Shown: in pieces, positions 1 to 6,408 of the stretch
Layout: the number at the start of each line of letters is the position of its first letter
Numbering within the stretch: position 1 is the first letter of the stretch
Assembly (NCBI GenBank): GCA_964538875.1
Contig: CAZIHO010000095.1
Location: forward strand, 1-13,844
Reading direction: 5' to 3'
Source of the DNA: CAZIHO01 sp964538875
GTDB lineage: Bacteria; Pseudomonadota; Gammaproteobacteria; Chromatiales; Chromatiaceae
DNA: 13,844 bases
The notes under the pieces: model-generated
What the model was told of the DNA's origin: nothing
The model's database searches: none
Seen by the model: only the letters and a program-made list of their open reading frames with translations
Program-made: the position numbers and the translations under genes

Positions 1-735
1 CGGCGCGGGCATTCCGCCTGCGGGCCCTGGCCCGGCGCCGGGTGGCTGGGCCAGGCCTGGGGGCGGTTGGGCGCTGGCTGGCTGACCGGGCAGCGGTGTC
101 GCGGCGGTTTGGGCGCCGCCGCCGCTGGGCGGCGCTCCCGCTGGTGGTGCTTGGGGGGCGGTGGCGGTCCTGAGTTGGGCGGCGATGCGGGACAGGGCAG
201 TTTTCAAGTCCTGGGCCGGGGGTTCCCCCCGCGCCAGGCGCGCCTCCTGAAACAAGCCGGACTGATCCACCGCTTGGCGCAGGCCCCGCCCAGACATGAG
301 TTGTTCCGGACTGGCCAGGGTCGCCGCCAATTGTTGCAGCAGTTGTTGAGTCTGGGCCGGCAGAGGCGCGGGTTGCGGGCCGCCGCTCAGTTGGAGCAGC
401 CGTTCCAGGGCCGGCGCCAGGGCCAACATGCGCGGCAGGGCCTGGCGCAGGCCGTCAGTCTGGGTAGTGTCCTGGTCCTGGGTTTCCACCAGCCGCAGCA
501 GGGGTTGGCGACCCGCCTGGTCCACCCGCAGGGTCAAGCGTTGGCCGGGCCGCAGGGGCAGTTGGGTTTGGGCGGAGACCTCCTTGCCGCCCACCTCTAG
601 GCGAATCAGCCCCTCGGCGCTGATACCGGCCACCACCGCTTGAATGACTTGGCCCAACCGCAAGTCCGAAACCGTTTTCAGGGTCTCGGTGCCGGTTGGG
701 ATCCTAAGTTGAGGAAGCAGGCTGGAGATTTCCAT
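1..735 (-). CDS. FliK-like flagellar hook-length control protein, N-terminal part (runs off left edge)
   Basis: This reading frame stays open for 245 codons from an ATG at 735 to the window edge, so the C-terminus is missing. An in-frame TAA lies two codons upstream of that ATG, so it is the most upstream start possible. No good Shine-Dalgarno is visible. Residues about 20-85 form a compact domain with the pattern LRLGQVIQAVV, then AQTQLPLRPGQRLTLRV, which resembles the N-terminal part of gammaproteobacterial FliK proteins. Residues about 95-185 are Gln/Leu/Ala-rich and probably helical. From about residue 190 the chain becomes a low-complexity Pro/Ala/Gly/Gln linker, typical of FliK central regions. 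FliK is a secreted ruler that sets hook length and switches export specificity through its C-terminal domain. That domain lies outside the window, so the assignment is provisional. It could also be an orphan FliK-like protein outside a flagellar cluster, since no other flagellar gene is visible. Confidence 0.6.
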   Translation of the reverse strand, partial: MEISSLLPQLRIPTGTETLKTVSDLRLGQVIQAVVAGISAEGLIRLEVGGKEVSAQTQLPLRPGQRLTLRVDQAGRQPLLRLVETQDQDTTQTDGLRQALPRMLALAPALERLLQLSGGPQPAPLPAQTQQLLQQLAATLASPEQLMSGRGLRQAVDQSGLFQEARLARGEPPAQDLKTALSRIAAQLRTATAPQAPPAGAPPSGGGAQTAATPLPGQPASAQPPPGLAQPPGAGPGPAGGMPAP

Positions 736-826
736 GCATTAGATAGCGGCCGGGACGCCAATTCATTGAGGCTTGCTATAAAGCTTAGGCTGGACCGAGC
801 GCTACAGTATCCGAGTCCCCACCAAC

Positions 827-849
827 GCCTGGCCGATCCGCCGCCAGGC
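827..849. other. Short perfect hairpin in the divergent region 736-879
   Basis: The arms GCCTGGC (827-833) and GCCAGGC (843-849) are exact inverted repeats around a 9-nt loop. They lie 31 bp before the pentapeptide-protein ATG, inside the 144-bp divergent space between it and the FliK-like gene. There is no T-tract on either side, so this is not an intrinsic terminator. It could be an operator or a 5'-UTR structure. The rest of the space shows AT-rich TATAAA-like patches (777-782 and 851-862) but no convincing -35/-10 pair. Confidence 0.3.
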
Positions 850-879
850 TAAATAGTATTTAAGAGAATTCATTGTTTT

Positions 880-1623
880 ATGGAACCGGAAATCGACCAA
901 GTCCAGTGGTATTTGCGCCGCGCCGGGCGTCAAGTGGGTCCCTTGACCAGCGCACGGGTACGGCGCTTGCTGCTGGAAGGCCAAGTCACCCTGGACGACG
1001 AGGTGAGTCCGGACCGCAAGACCTGGCGCCAGGTGGCGGCGGTTCCCGAGGTAGTGCCGCCAGAACTGCGGGGCGGCGCGGGCGCCTTGGCGGCGGCACC
1101 CAAGTCTGGCCTACCCCTGCTGACCATCGGCGTGTTCCTGGCGCTGATCGCCGCCGTGATCGGCTTCGCGGTCTGGTGGGGTGGCGGCCAAACCGGTGCC
1201 GGCCCCAATTGCGGGTTGCCAGCCGCTCCCGGCGTGGATTGGAGCAATTGCCGGTTCACCGAGTTGCAGGCCGGGGGGGCCCAACTGGCGGGACTCAAGG
1301 CCCTGAACGGCGATCTCAGCGGCGCCCACTTGGGCGGCGCGGATTTAACTGGCGCGCGGCTGGATTTCGCGGATCTGCGCCGCGCTGATCTCATTTCCGC
1401 CCGCCTGGGTTCCGCCAGCCTCCGGGGAGCCAACCTCAGGGGCGCGGACCTGAGCAACGCGGACTTGACCAATGCGGACCTGTCCTTCGCGGACCTGAGT
1501 CAGGCGCTCCTGGGGGGTGCCATCCTGACCGGAGCCCGCCTGGACGGCACCCTATGGATCGACGGCAAGCCCTGCGGATCAGGTTCCTTGGGCCGCTGTC
1601 TGCCCGGCGCCGCAGCGCGCTGA
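880..1623 (+). CDS. Membrane-anchored GYF_2-like / pentapeptide-repeat protein
   Basis: This 247-residue protein has three visible parts. Residues 9-57 match the GYF_2-like pattern (WYLRRAGRQVGPL, then a late TWRQVAAVPEV). Residues 78-100 form one hydrophobic transmembrane segment. Residues about 122-223 are roughly 20 tandem pentapeptides of the A(D/N)Lxx type (GADLSNADLTNADL and similar), predicted to fold as a right-handed quadrilateral beta-helix. The arginine-rich N-terminus suggests N-in/C-out topology, which would place the helix in the periplasm. All four cysteines (111, 124, 232, 240) fall on that side, two of them in a C-terminal WIDGKPC...GSLGRC cap that I recall from other proteobacterial pentapeptide proteins. 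The ATG at 880 has only a weak upstream AAGAGA. The function is unknown. The similarity to gyrase-protecting pentapeptide proteins is in the fold only. Confidence 0.8.
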   Translation: MEPEIDQVQWYLRRAGRQVGPLTSARVRRLLLEGQVTLDDEVSPDRKTWRQVAAVPEVVPPELRGGAGALAAAPKSGLPLLTIGVFLALIAAVIGFAVWWGGGQTGAGPNCGLPAAPGVDWSNCRFTELQAGGAQLAGLKALNGDLSGAHLGGADLTGARLDFADLRRADLISARLGSASLRGANLRGADLSNADLTNADLSFADLSQALLGGAILTGARLDGTLWIDGKPCGSGSLGRCLPGAAAR

Positions 1624-1687
1624 AGCGGTTCCATGAAGTCTGGCCGGCCCTTCCCCTAATAACACAACCCAGCATACCGAGCAGGCG

Positions 1688-2887
1688 ATGAAAAGCATTT
1701 CATTCACGTGGGACGACCATTTTGTCACTGGGCTGGCCAACATCGACGCCCAACACCGCAAGTTGGTGGATCTCGTCAATGACTTCGGCAGTGTGCTGGG
1801 ACAACCGGAATCCGTAGTCCTATCGGAAATGGAGGCCCTTTTCAATGAGCTGGCGGATTACGCTCTGTATCACTTCAAGGAAGAAGAACAGGTGATGGCG
1901 CGGGCGGGCGTGGATGAGCGCCACCGTGCCGCCCAGCATCGGGCTCACGCGCATTTTCTGGCGGACGTGGTGCGATTGCGGGGTGAATTGGACCGGAATA
2001 ACGTGGCGGCCGGGGAAAGTCTGCTCAGATTTCTGGTGAACTGGCTGGCCTATCACATCCTGGGCATCGACCAAGCCATGGCCCGGCAGGTGGCCGCCAT
2101 TGAATCCGGGATGAGCCCGGCGGAAGCCTACGCCAAGCACGAGCGCTTGACCGAGGGCAACATGGAACCCATCCTGAAAGCCCTGGACGGCCTGTTCCGG
2201 CAGGTGTCGGAGCGCAACCGGGAACTGGTTGAATTGAACCAGTCCCTGGAATCCATGGTCGCCGAACGGACCCTGGCCCTATCCCAGGCCAACCGGGAAC
2301 TGGAAGGCGTGGTGGCCCGGCTCAAGCAGGAAAAGGAGGCATCCACCCGCCTGAGCGACGAACTGGCGTCCGCCAACCAGCAACTGGAGCACATGGCCAT
2401 GACCGATGTGCTCACCGGCTTGCCCAACCGGCGTCAGGCCCTTCATCGCCTGCAGGCGGAGTGGGAAATGGCGGTGCGGGAGGACTTGCCCCTGGCCTGC
2501 ATGATGATCGACGCGGACGGTTTCAAGCCCATCAATGACCAGTTCGGTCATGACGCCGGCGACCAGGTATTGCGGGAACTGAGTTGGAACCTCCGGGATT
2601 CGGTACGTACCGACGATGTGGTCTGTCGTCTGGGCGGCGATGAGTTTTTCATCCTCTGTCCGCGCACGCCCCTAACGGGCGCACGGCGGGTCGCTGAATT
2701 GGTGTTGCAGGCGGTCAACGGCTTGCGGGTGTCGGTGCCGCCGGATGGGGAATGGCGGGGCAGCGTCAGTATCGGCGTGGCGGCCCGCACCCCGGATATG
2801 GCCCACGCGGATGACCTATTGAAACGGGCGGACGAGGCCGTTTACCGGGCCAAGCGCGGCGGCCGCAATCGGGTCGAAAGCGCCTGA
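1688..2887 (+). CDS. Bacteriohemerythrin-diguanylate cyclase (hemerythrin-GGDEF fusion)
   Basis: This 399-residue soluble protein probably senses O2 or redox state through a di-iron hemerythrin domain and makes c-di-GMP. Residues 5-133 are the hemerythrin domain. Predicted iron ligands are H23 (IDAQH), H62 and E66 (HFKEE), H123 and D128 (HILGID), plus histidines in the third helix at 79, 84, 87 and 89. Residues about 160-235 form a Leu/Glu/Gln-rich coiled-coil linker. Residues 236-399 are a GGDEF domain with metal-binding D275, the DGFKPINDQFGHDAGD substrate region, an intact GGDEF motif (316-320), and a product-inhibition RxxD site (RTDD, 307-310) exactly five residues before it. It therefore looks catalytically competent and feedback-regulated. 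A Vibrio cholerae protein of the same architecture has been reported as an O2-responsive cyclase. The ATG at 1688 follows a partial Shine-Dalgarno (GAGCAGG). The gene lies 64 bp downstream of the pentapeptide gene and may be co-transcribed with it. Confidence 0.93.
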   Translation: MKSISFTWDDHFVTGLANIDAQHRKLVDLVNDFGSVLGQPESVVLSEMEALFNELADYALYHFKEEEQVMARAGVDERHRAAQHRAHAHFLADVVRLRGELDRNNVAAGESLLRFLVNWLAYHILGIDQAMARQVAAIESGMSPAEAYAKHERLTEGNMEPILKALDGLFRQVSERNRELVELNQSLESMVAERTLALSQANRELEGVVARLKQEKEASTRLSDELASANQQLEHMAMTDVLTGLPNRRQALHRLQAEWEMAVREDLPLACMMIDADGFKPINDQFGHDAGDQVLRELSWNLRDSVRTDDVVCRLGGDEFFILCPRTPLTGARRVAELVLQAVNGLRVSVPPDGEWRGSVSIGVAARTPDMAHADDLLKRADEAVYRAKRGGRNRVESA

Positions 2888-3622
2888 TGGCAGGGAGTCC
2901 TGGTCCAGATCGCCGGCCCGGTCCGGAGGCTCTTTCAGGGTAGCGATCAGGGAGCGGCGATGGCCGGCGTGGCCAATGTTCCAGTCCAAGGGCGTACCGG
3001 TGAGTCCCGCCGCCCGCAAGGCGTCCTGGAGTTCGTCCAGCCCATAGGAGGATAGGCCCAGATGTTGGCGCGCTTGGCGATAGTCGGATTTCAGGGTGCG
3101 CGCCAAGCCCAGCAGAGCGTCCCCTAGAAAGCCCTCTCGCCACCCAAATTTCAGCAGCGCCAGGGTGTCGGCCACTAGGCTGTTGTCCGGCGCCAGGATG
3201 TCCCCAAACAGCACCCGGCCCTGGGGTTTGAGCAGGCGCTTCAGGCGGCCTAGCAATTGGGGCAGTTGCCGCTTGGGAACATATTGCAGTACCGAGATCA
3301 CCAGCACCAGGTCACAGCGGCCGGCCAGGGATTCCAGTTCATCCGTTACCTGGATGTTGGGGTTGCCGGCGAAGCGGTGACGCAGGCCGGCACGGCGGGC
3401 GCCGGCGTCGTCGAACAGGATCACGCGCCCTCCCAGTTCCGCGATGGCGGGGGCCATCAGCGCCTCGCCGCAGCCAAAATCCAGCAGGGTAAAGGGCGCC
3501 GCCGGCAGCAGGGGCCGGATGGCGGTGAATAGGCCTCGGTAGTGGGCTTGCAAATGGCGTGGACTGACGTAGAGGGATACCTCGCCGTTCCAGTAGTCCA
3601 ACCACCCGCGCACTTTTGTCAT
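2816..3622 (-). CDS. Class I SAM-dependent methyltransferase
   Basis: This 268-residue protein has a Rossmann-fold methyltransferase core. Motif I is LLDFGCGEA (46-54), followed by the acidic end of strand 2 (VILFDDAG, 67-74), a motif IV-like DLVLVISVLQYVP (104-116) and a post-motif KPQGRVLFGDI (132-142). The substrate cannot be told from sequence. The ATG at 3622 is set by a strong purine-rich Shine-Dalgarno (GAGGAGGAGAGG) directly upstream. The core seems to end near residue 233. The last 23 residues and the stop codon are encoded antisense to the conserved end of the GGDEF gene (72-bp overlap), so this tail is probably an extension with little selected function. The gene lies downstream of amrBA on the same strand, but a likely terminator sits between them. 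Confidence 0.85.
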   Translation of the reverse strand: MTKVRGWLDYWNGEVSLYVSPRHLQAHYRGLFTAIRPLLPAAPFTLLDFGCGEALMAPAIAELGGRVILFDDAGARRAGLRHRFAGNPNIQVTDELESLAGRCDLVLVISVLQYVPKRQLPQLLGRLKRLLKPQGRVLFGDILAPDNSLVADTLALLKFGWREGFLGDALLGLARTLKSDYRQARQHLGLSSYGLDELQDALRAAGLTGTPLDWNIGHAGHRRSLIATLKEPPDRAGDLDQDSLPSGAFDPIAAAALGPVNGLVRPFQ

Positions 3623-3696
3623 CCTCTCCTCCTCGATTCTCGTTATTAGGCAATGGGCTGGCCAAGCATAAACCCCGCGCTACGGGAGGTCATGGG

Positions 3697-3725
3697 AAAA
3701 ATTTCCGCTTAAAAGGAAGCGAAAA
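3697..3725 (-). terminator. Likely intrinsic terminator after amrBA
   Basis: Read on the minus strand, TTTTCGCTT (3725-3717) pairs with AAGCGGAAA (3710-3702) in a 9-bp stem with one G-T wobble and a 6-nt loop. Five T residues (3701-3697) follow directly. It lies about 94 nt past the amrA stop and 75 nt before the methyltransferase start, so it would separate the two units. The AT-rich patch stands out from the GC-rich surroundings. The stem is only moderately stable. Confidence 0.5.
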
Positions 3726-3818
3726 CATATTCCGCCGGGTCCGGGCGTCCCGGTGGCCGTTCTCTAGTGGGGAAGAGGTGTCTGGAGTGGGAGAAACCAG
3801 CTCCCTGGGCGGTATCCG

Positions 3819-4433
3819 CTACCGGGCTGGCCGGGGGAGTGGTTCCTCGAAGGACTCGGTGTGATAACGCTGGACTGTCAGGCTGCCGGACCAGTAATCC
3901 GGGGGTAGCCCCGCCTTGACTTTGAGATGACGCCAGAAGTCGTCCACGGACGGGAGCGCTTCCCACACGGATGGTAGAAAGGTTCCCCGGTGGCGGCCAT
4001 CCGCCAGGATCAAGCCGTCCAGGCCCGGACGGATTTGCCGTAACAGGTCCGCCTCATTCAGAAAGTGGACCGGATGGGGCGGACTCAGCACGGAAATATG
4101 GATGTGGAGTCCGGGGAATTCGGCCGCCGTCACCGGCCGGAAGCGGGGGTCCCGGAAAGCCGCCGACCAGGCATTGCCCACCACGTCCTCGACCAGGGGT
4201 TCAAAGGCCTCCAGGTGGCCGATGCAGCCCCGCAGTTGTCCGCCCCAATGCAGGGTGACAAAGCTGGCGGCGATGCGGCGCAGGGCGTCCGGATAGTCCG
4301 GCACCAGAATCCCTAATGGGCAGCCATACTCCAGGCCATGGCGGATGGACTTCCGGGCCAGTTCCAACAGGCAGCGGCGTTGGTCATCCCCCAGGGGTTG
4401 GGGCTGGTCAGGCAAAGAATGCGTAGGCGCCAT
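3819..4433 (-). CDS. amrA: AmmeMemoRadiSam system protein A (AMMECR1-like)
   Basis: This is a 204-residue single-domain AMMECR1 protein of normal length for the bacterial family. The family hallmark LRGCIG is at residues 67-72. Other conserved parts are the YGCPLGI segment (36-42), RDPRFRPVT (94-102), the beta-strand HIHISVLSPP (110-119) and a TFLPSVWEALP segment (151-161). The biochemical role of AMMECR1 domains is not established; the invariant LRGCIG patch with its cysteine is suspected to be an active or binding site. I chose the ATG at 4433. A GTG at 4451 would add six residues. The start lies inside the end of amrB (26-bp overlap), so translation is probably coupled. Confidence 0.93.
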   Translation of the reverse strand: MAPTHSLPDQPQPLGDDQRRCLLELARKSIRHGLEYGCPLGILVPDYPDALRRIAASFVTLHWGGQLRGCIGHLEAFEPLVEDVVGNAWSAAFRDPRFRPVTAAEFPGLHIHISVLSPPHPVHFLNEADLLRQIRPGLDGLILADGRHRGTFLPSVWEALPSVDDFWRHLKVKAGLPPDYWSGSLTVQRYHTESFEEPLPRPAR

Positions 4434-5205
4434 AGCCCACCACCCGGTCACGGGAGCCAGCGGTATCCCCGGAATTGCGTTGATCCAGGGTGCGGACGGT
4501 CAGGTGGTGGCGCTGGGCCTGGAGCAACAGCCCATTGATTGGATGCTGACCGCAGGCCTGGCCAGGGTCCGGCAGCAACTGAAGCCGTTCGATGGTGGCG
4601 GTGGTTACTGCGTCCCGGCGTTGGGCCACCGGGTAACTCAGGTAGTGGCTCAGATCCGAACTGATGAGAATCAGGGTCTCGTCGCCGCCCCACAGGCGTT
4701 CCAGCACCTGGGCCACCGCTTCTGGGTCCGCGTCGCCCACCAGCAGGGGAATCAGGCGAAAATCCCGCAACTGGGTCTGGAGAAAGGGGATCTGGACTTC
4801 CAGGCAGTGCTCGCCATTGAAGGGCGCGTCGTATTCCCGCACCTGGGGCAAATCCGCCAGGCTGGCCAGGGCGTTCCGGTCCACCGGCACCGGCCCGAGG
4901 GGCGTCAGGAAGGTGTTGGCGCTGCAATAGGCCAGACCCCGGAAGCCCAGACGATGGGCGGGTCCCAGCAACACCACCCGGCGGATGCGGCTGGCGGCGT
5001 CTGCCAGCAGGGCGTAGGCGCTGCCCGCCACCGGCCCGGAATAGGGGTAACCGGCGTGGGGAGCGATCAGCGCCTTGGGCGTGCCAGCGCCGGGACGGGC
5101 GTCGGCCAGGAACGCCTGGACCTGCTGGCGCAATTCCCGTTGACCGGCCGGATAGAAGAATCCCGCTACGGCGGGTGTGCGAACTCGCTCGGCGCCGTCA
5201 CCCAT
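4408..5205 (-). CDS. amrB: AmmeMemoRadiSam system protein B (Memo-like)
   Basis: This 265-residue protein spans the whole Memo fold, which is related to extradiol dioxygenases. It has RTPAVAGFFYP (9-19), IAPHAGYPYSG (47-57), LLGPAHR (79-85), EHCLEVQIPFL (132-142), ISSDLSHY (181-188) and CGQHPI (218-223). The histidines and aspartate lining the Memo pocket (H50, H84, D184, H187) are kept. The cysteine that helps bind metal near the C-terminus of human MEMO1 is replaced here by a DQRNSGDTAG stretch (241-250), which I recall as usual for bacterial members. The ATG at 5205 is preferred because AAGGGG/GAGG lie upstream and the FYP motif then falls at its usual distance from the N-terminus. A TTG at 5271 would add 22 unlike residues. 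It is the first gene of the amrBA unit. Confidence 0.93.
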   Translation of the reverse strand: MGDGAERVRTPAVAGFFYPAGQRELRQQVQAFLADARPGAGTPKALIAPHAGYPYSGPVAGSAYALLADAASRIRRVVLLGPAHRLGFRGLAYCSANTFLTPLGPVPVDRNALASLADLPQVREYDAPFNGEHCLEVQIPFLQTQLRDFRLIPLLVGDADPEAVAQVLERLWGGDETLILISSDLSHYLSYPVAQRRDAVTTATIERLQLLPDPGQACGQHPINGLLLQAQRHHLTVRTLDQRNSGDTAGSRDRVVGYGAYAFFA

Positions 5206-5321
5206 GATGCCTCGCCCCTTGAAGTGCTTGGTTGGCTTATCCAAGTGTTGGCCCCGGCCAGGAAAAATCAAGCGCCGGGACGGGCTATGCTTGAAGTGAG
5301 CCCGCTCTTTGCGCCAACGCC
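5206..5321. promoter_or_regulatory. Divergent control region between amrBA and amrS
   Basis: These 116 bp separate the divergent amrB and amrS starts and should carry both promoters. A 9-bp direct repeat CTTGAAGTG occurs at 5218-5226 and 5290-5298, and an inverted pair CTTGG (5227-5231) / CCAAG (5241-5245) lies beside the first copy. Candidate -10 boxes such as TATGCT (5286-5291) lack a good -35. amrS has no clear Shine-Dalgarno, so its transcript could have a short or unusual leader. The placement is certain; the individual elements are not. Confidence 0.4.
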
Positions 5322-6404
5322 ATGACCAGTCCTACTATCCCCTTTCCAACTAAATATTGGCATTCCCTAGACGACGGGCGGGTCCAGTGCGATCTCTGCC
5401 CCAGGGAATGTCAATTGCGGGACGGCCAGGCGGGGCTCTGCTTCGTGCGGTCCAACCGGGGGGGCGCCGTGGTATTGGACTCCTACGGCCGTTCCAGCGG
5501 ATTCTGCGTGGATCCCATCGAGAAAAAGCCCCTGCATCATTTTTTGCCGGGCACGCCGGTGCTGTCCTTCGGCACCGCCGGCTGCAACCTGGCCTGCGGG
5601 TTCTGCCAGAACTGGGACATGAGCAAATCCCGCCAGACCCAAACGCTGTCGGTGGCGGCGGCACCGGAGGCCATCGCCCAGCGCGCCCAGGAATTGGGCT
5701 GCCGGAGCATCGCCTATACCTACAATGACCCGGTGGTATTCCTGGAATACGCCCGGGACACGGCCAGCGCCGGGCGCGCCCTCGGCCTGCGCAATGTGGC
5801 GGTGACCGCCGGTTACATCTCGGCCGCCGCCCGCCCGGAATTCTTCTCGGTCATGGACGCCGCCAACGTGGACCTCAAGGCGTTCAGCGACGATTTTTAC
5901 CGCCAACTGTGCAAGGGCCACCTACAGCCGGTACTGGATACCCTGGTGTATCTCAAGGAGGAAACCCAGGTGTGGGTGGAGTTGACCACGCTGCTGATTC
6001 CCGGCCATAACGACTCGGACCAGGAACTGGACCGCCTCACCCGCTGGGTGGTGGAACATCTGGGGCCGGACGTGCCCCTGCATTTCACCGCCTTTCATCC
6101 GGACTATAAGCTGCTGGACCTGCCGCCCACCCCGGCCGCTACCCTGGCCAGGGCGCGCCACATCGCCAAGGGCAACGGGGTGCGCTACGCCTATACCGGC
6201 AATGTCCATGACCGGGAGGGCGGCAGCACCTTTTGCCCTGCCTGCGGGGAACTGCTGATCGAACGGGACTGGTATCGCCTGGGCCGCTGGAACCTGGACC
6301 CCCAGGGCCGGTGCCGGTTCTGCGCCACCCCTTGCGCCGGGGTGTTCGAGCCCCAGCCCGGCGACTGGGGTGCCCGCCGCCTGCCGGTATCCATGGGCTC
6401 CTAA
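5322..6404 (+). CDS. amrS: AmmeMemoRadiSam system radical SAM enzyme
   Basis: This 360-residue enzyme belongs to the radical SAM family related to pyruvate-formate-lyase activases. The 4Fe-4S/SAM motif C88-xxx-C92-xx-C95 sits in GCNLACGFCQNW. The N-terminus carries a further cysteine cluster (C23, C26, C30, C40, within CDLCPREC and GLC). The C-terminus has a CPAC (305-308) and CRFC (331-334) pair resembling a zinc ribbon or auxiliary-cluster site. Conserved blocks YTYNDPVVFLEYA (132-144), NVDLKAF (182-188), LTTLLIPGHND (221-231) and HFTAFHPDY (254-262) are intact. It should generate a 5'-deoxyadenosyl radical; the substrate is unknown, and AmrA or AmrB is the natural candidate partner. The family-typical KYWH...DGRVQCDLCPR opening supports the ATG at 5322, although no strong ribosome site precedes it. 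The gene ends 4 bp from the convergent cytochrome gene. Confidence 0.94.
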   Translation: MTSPTIPFPTKYWHSLDDGRVQCDLCPRECQLRDGQAGLCFVRSNRGGAVVLDSYGRSSGFCVDPIEKKPLHHFLPGTPVLSFGTAGCNLACGFCQNWDMSKSRQTQTLSVAAAPEAIAQRAQELGCRSIAYTYNDPVVFLEYARDTASAGRALGLRNVAVTAGYISAAARPEFFSVMDAANVDLKAFSDDFYRQLCKGHLQPVLDTLVYLKEETQVWVELTTLLIPGHNDSDQELDRLTRWVVEHLGPDVPLHFTAFHPDYKLLDLPPTPAATLARARHIAKGNGVRYAYTGNVHDREGGSTFCPACGELLIERDWYRLGRWNLDPQGRCRFCATPCAGVFEPQPGDWGARRLPVSMGS

Positions 6405-6408
6405 GGGG

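Noticed and set aside
181..245. Frameshift or degenerate repeat in the Pro/Ala-rich part of the FliK-like gene
   Set aside because: The frame is uninterrupted to the edge, and such linkers are normal for FliK-type proteins.
67..600. Plus-strand open frame of 177 codons at the left edge
   Set aside because: It is the mirror of the minus-strand FliK-like frame, which stays open over the entire stretch and has a coherent domain. The plus-strand translation is low complexity.
4345..5325. Plus-strand open frame of 326 codons opposite amrA and amrB
   Set aside because: It is antisense to two genes with strong family motifs; its translation is Gln/Gly/Ala-rich and matches nothing known.
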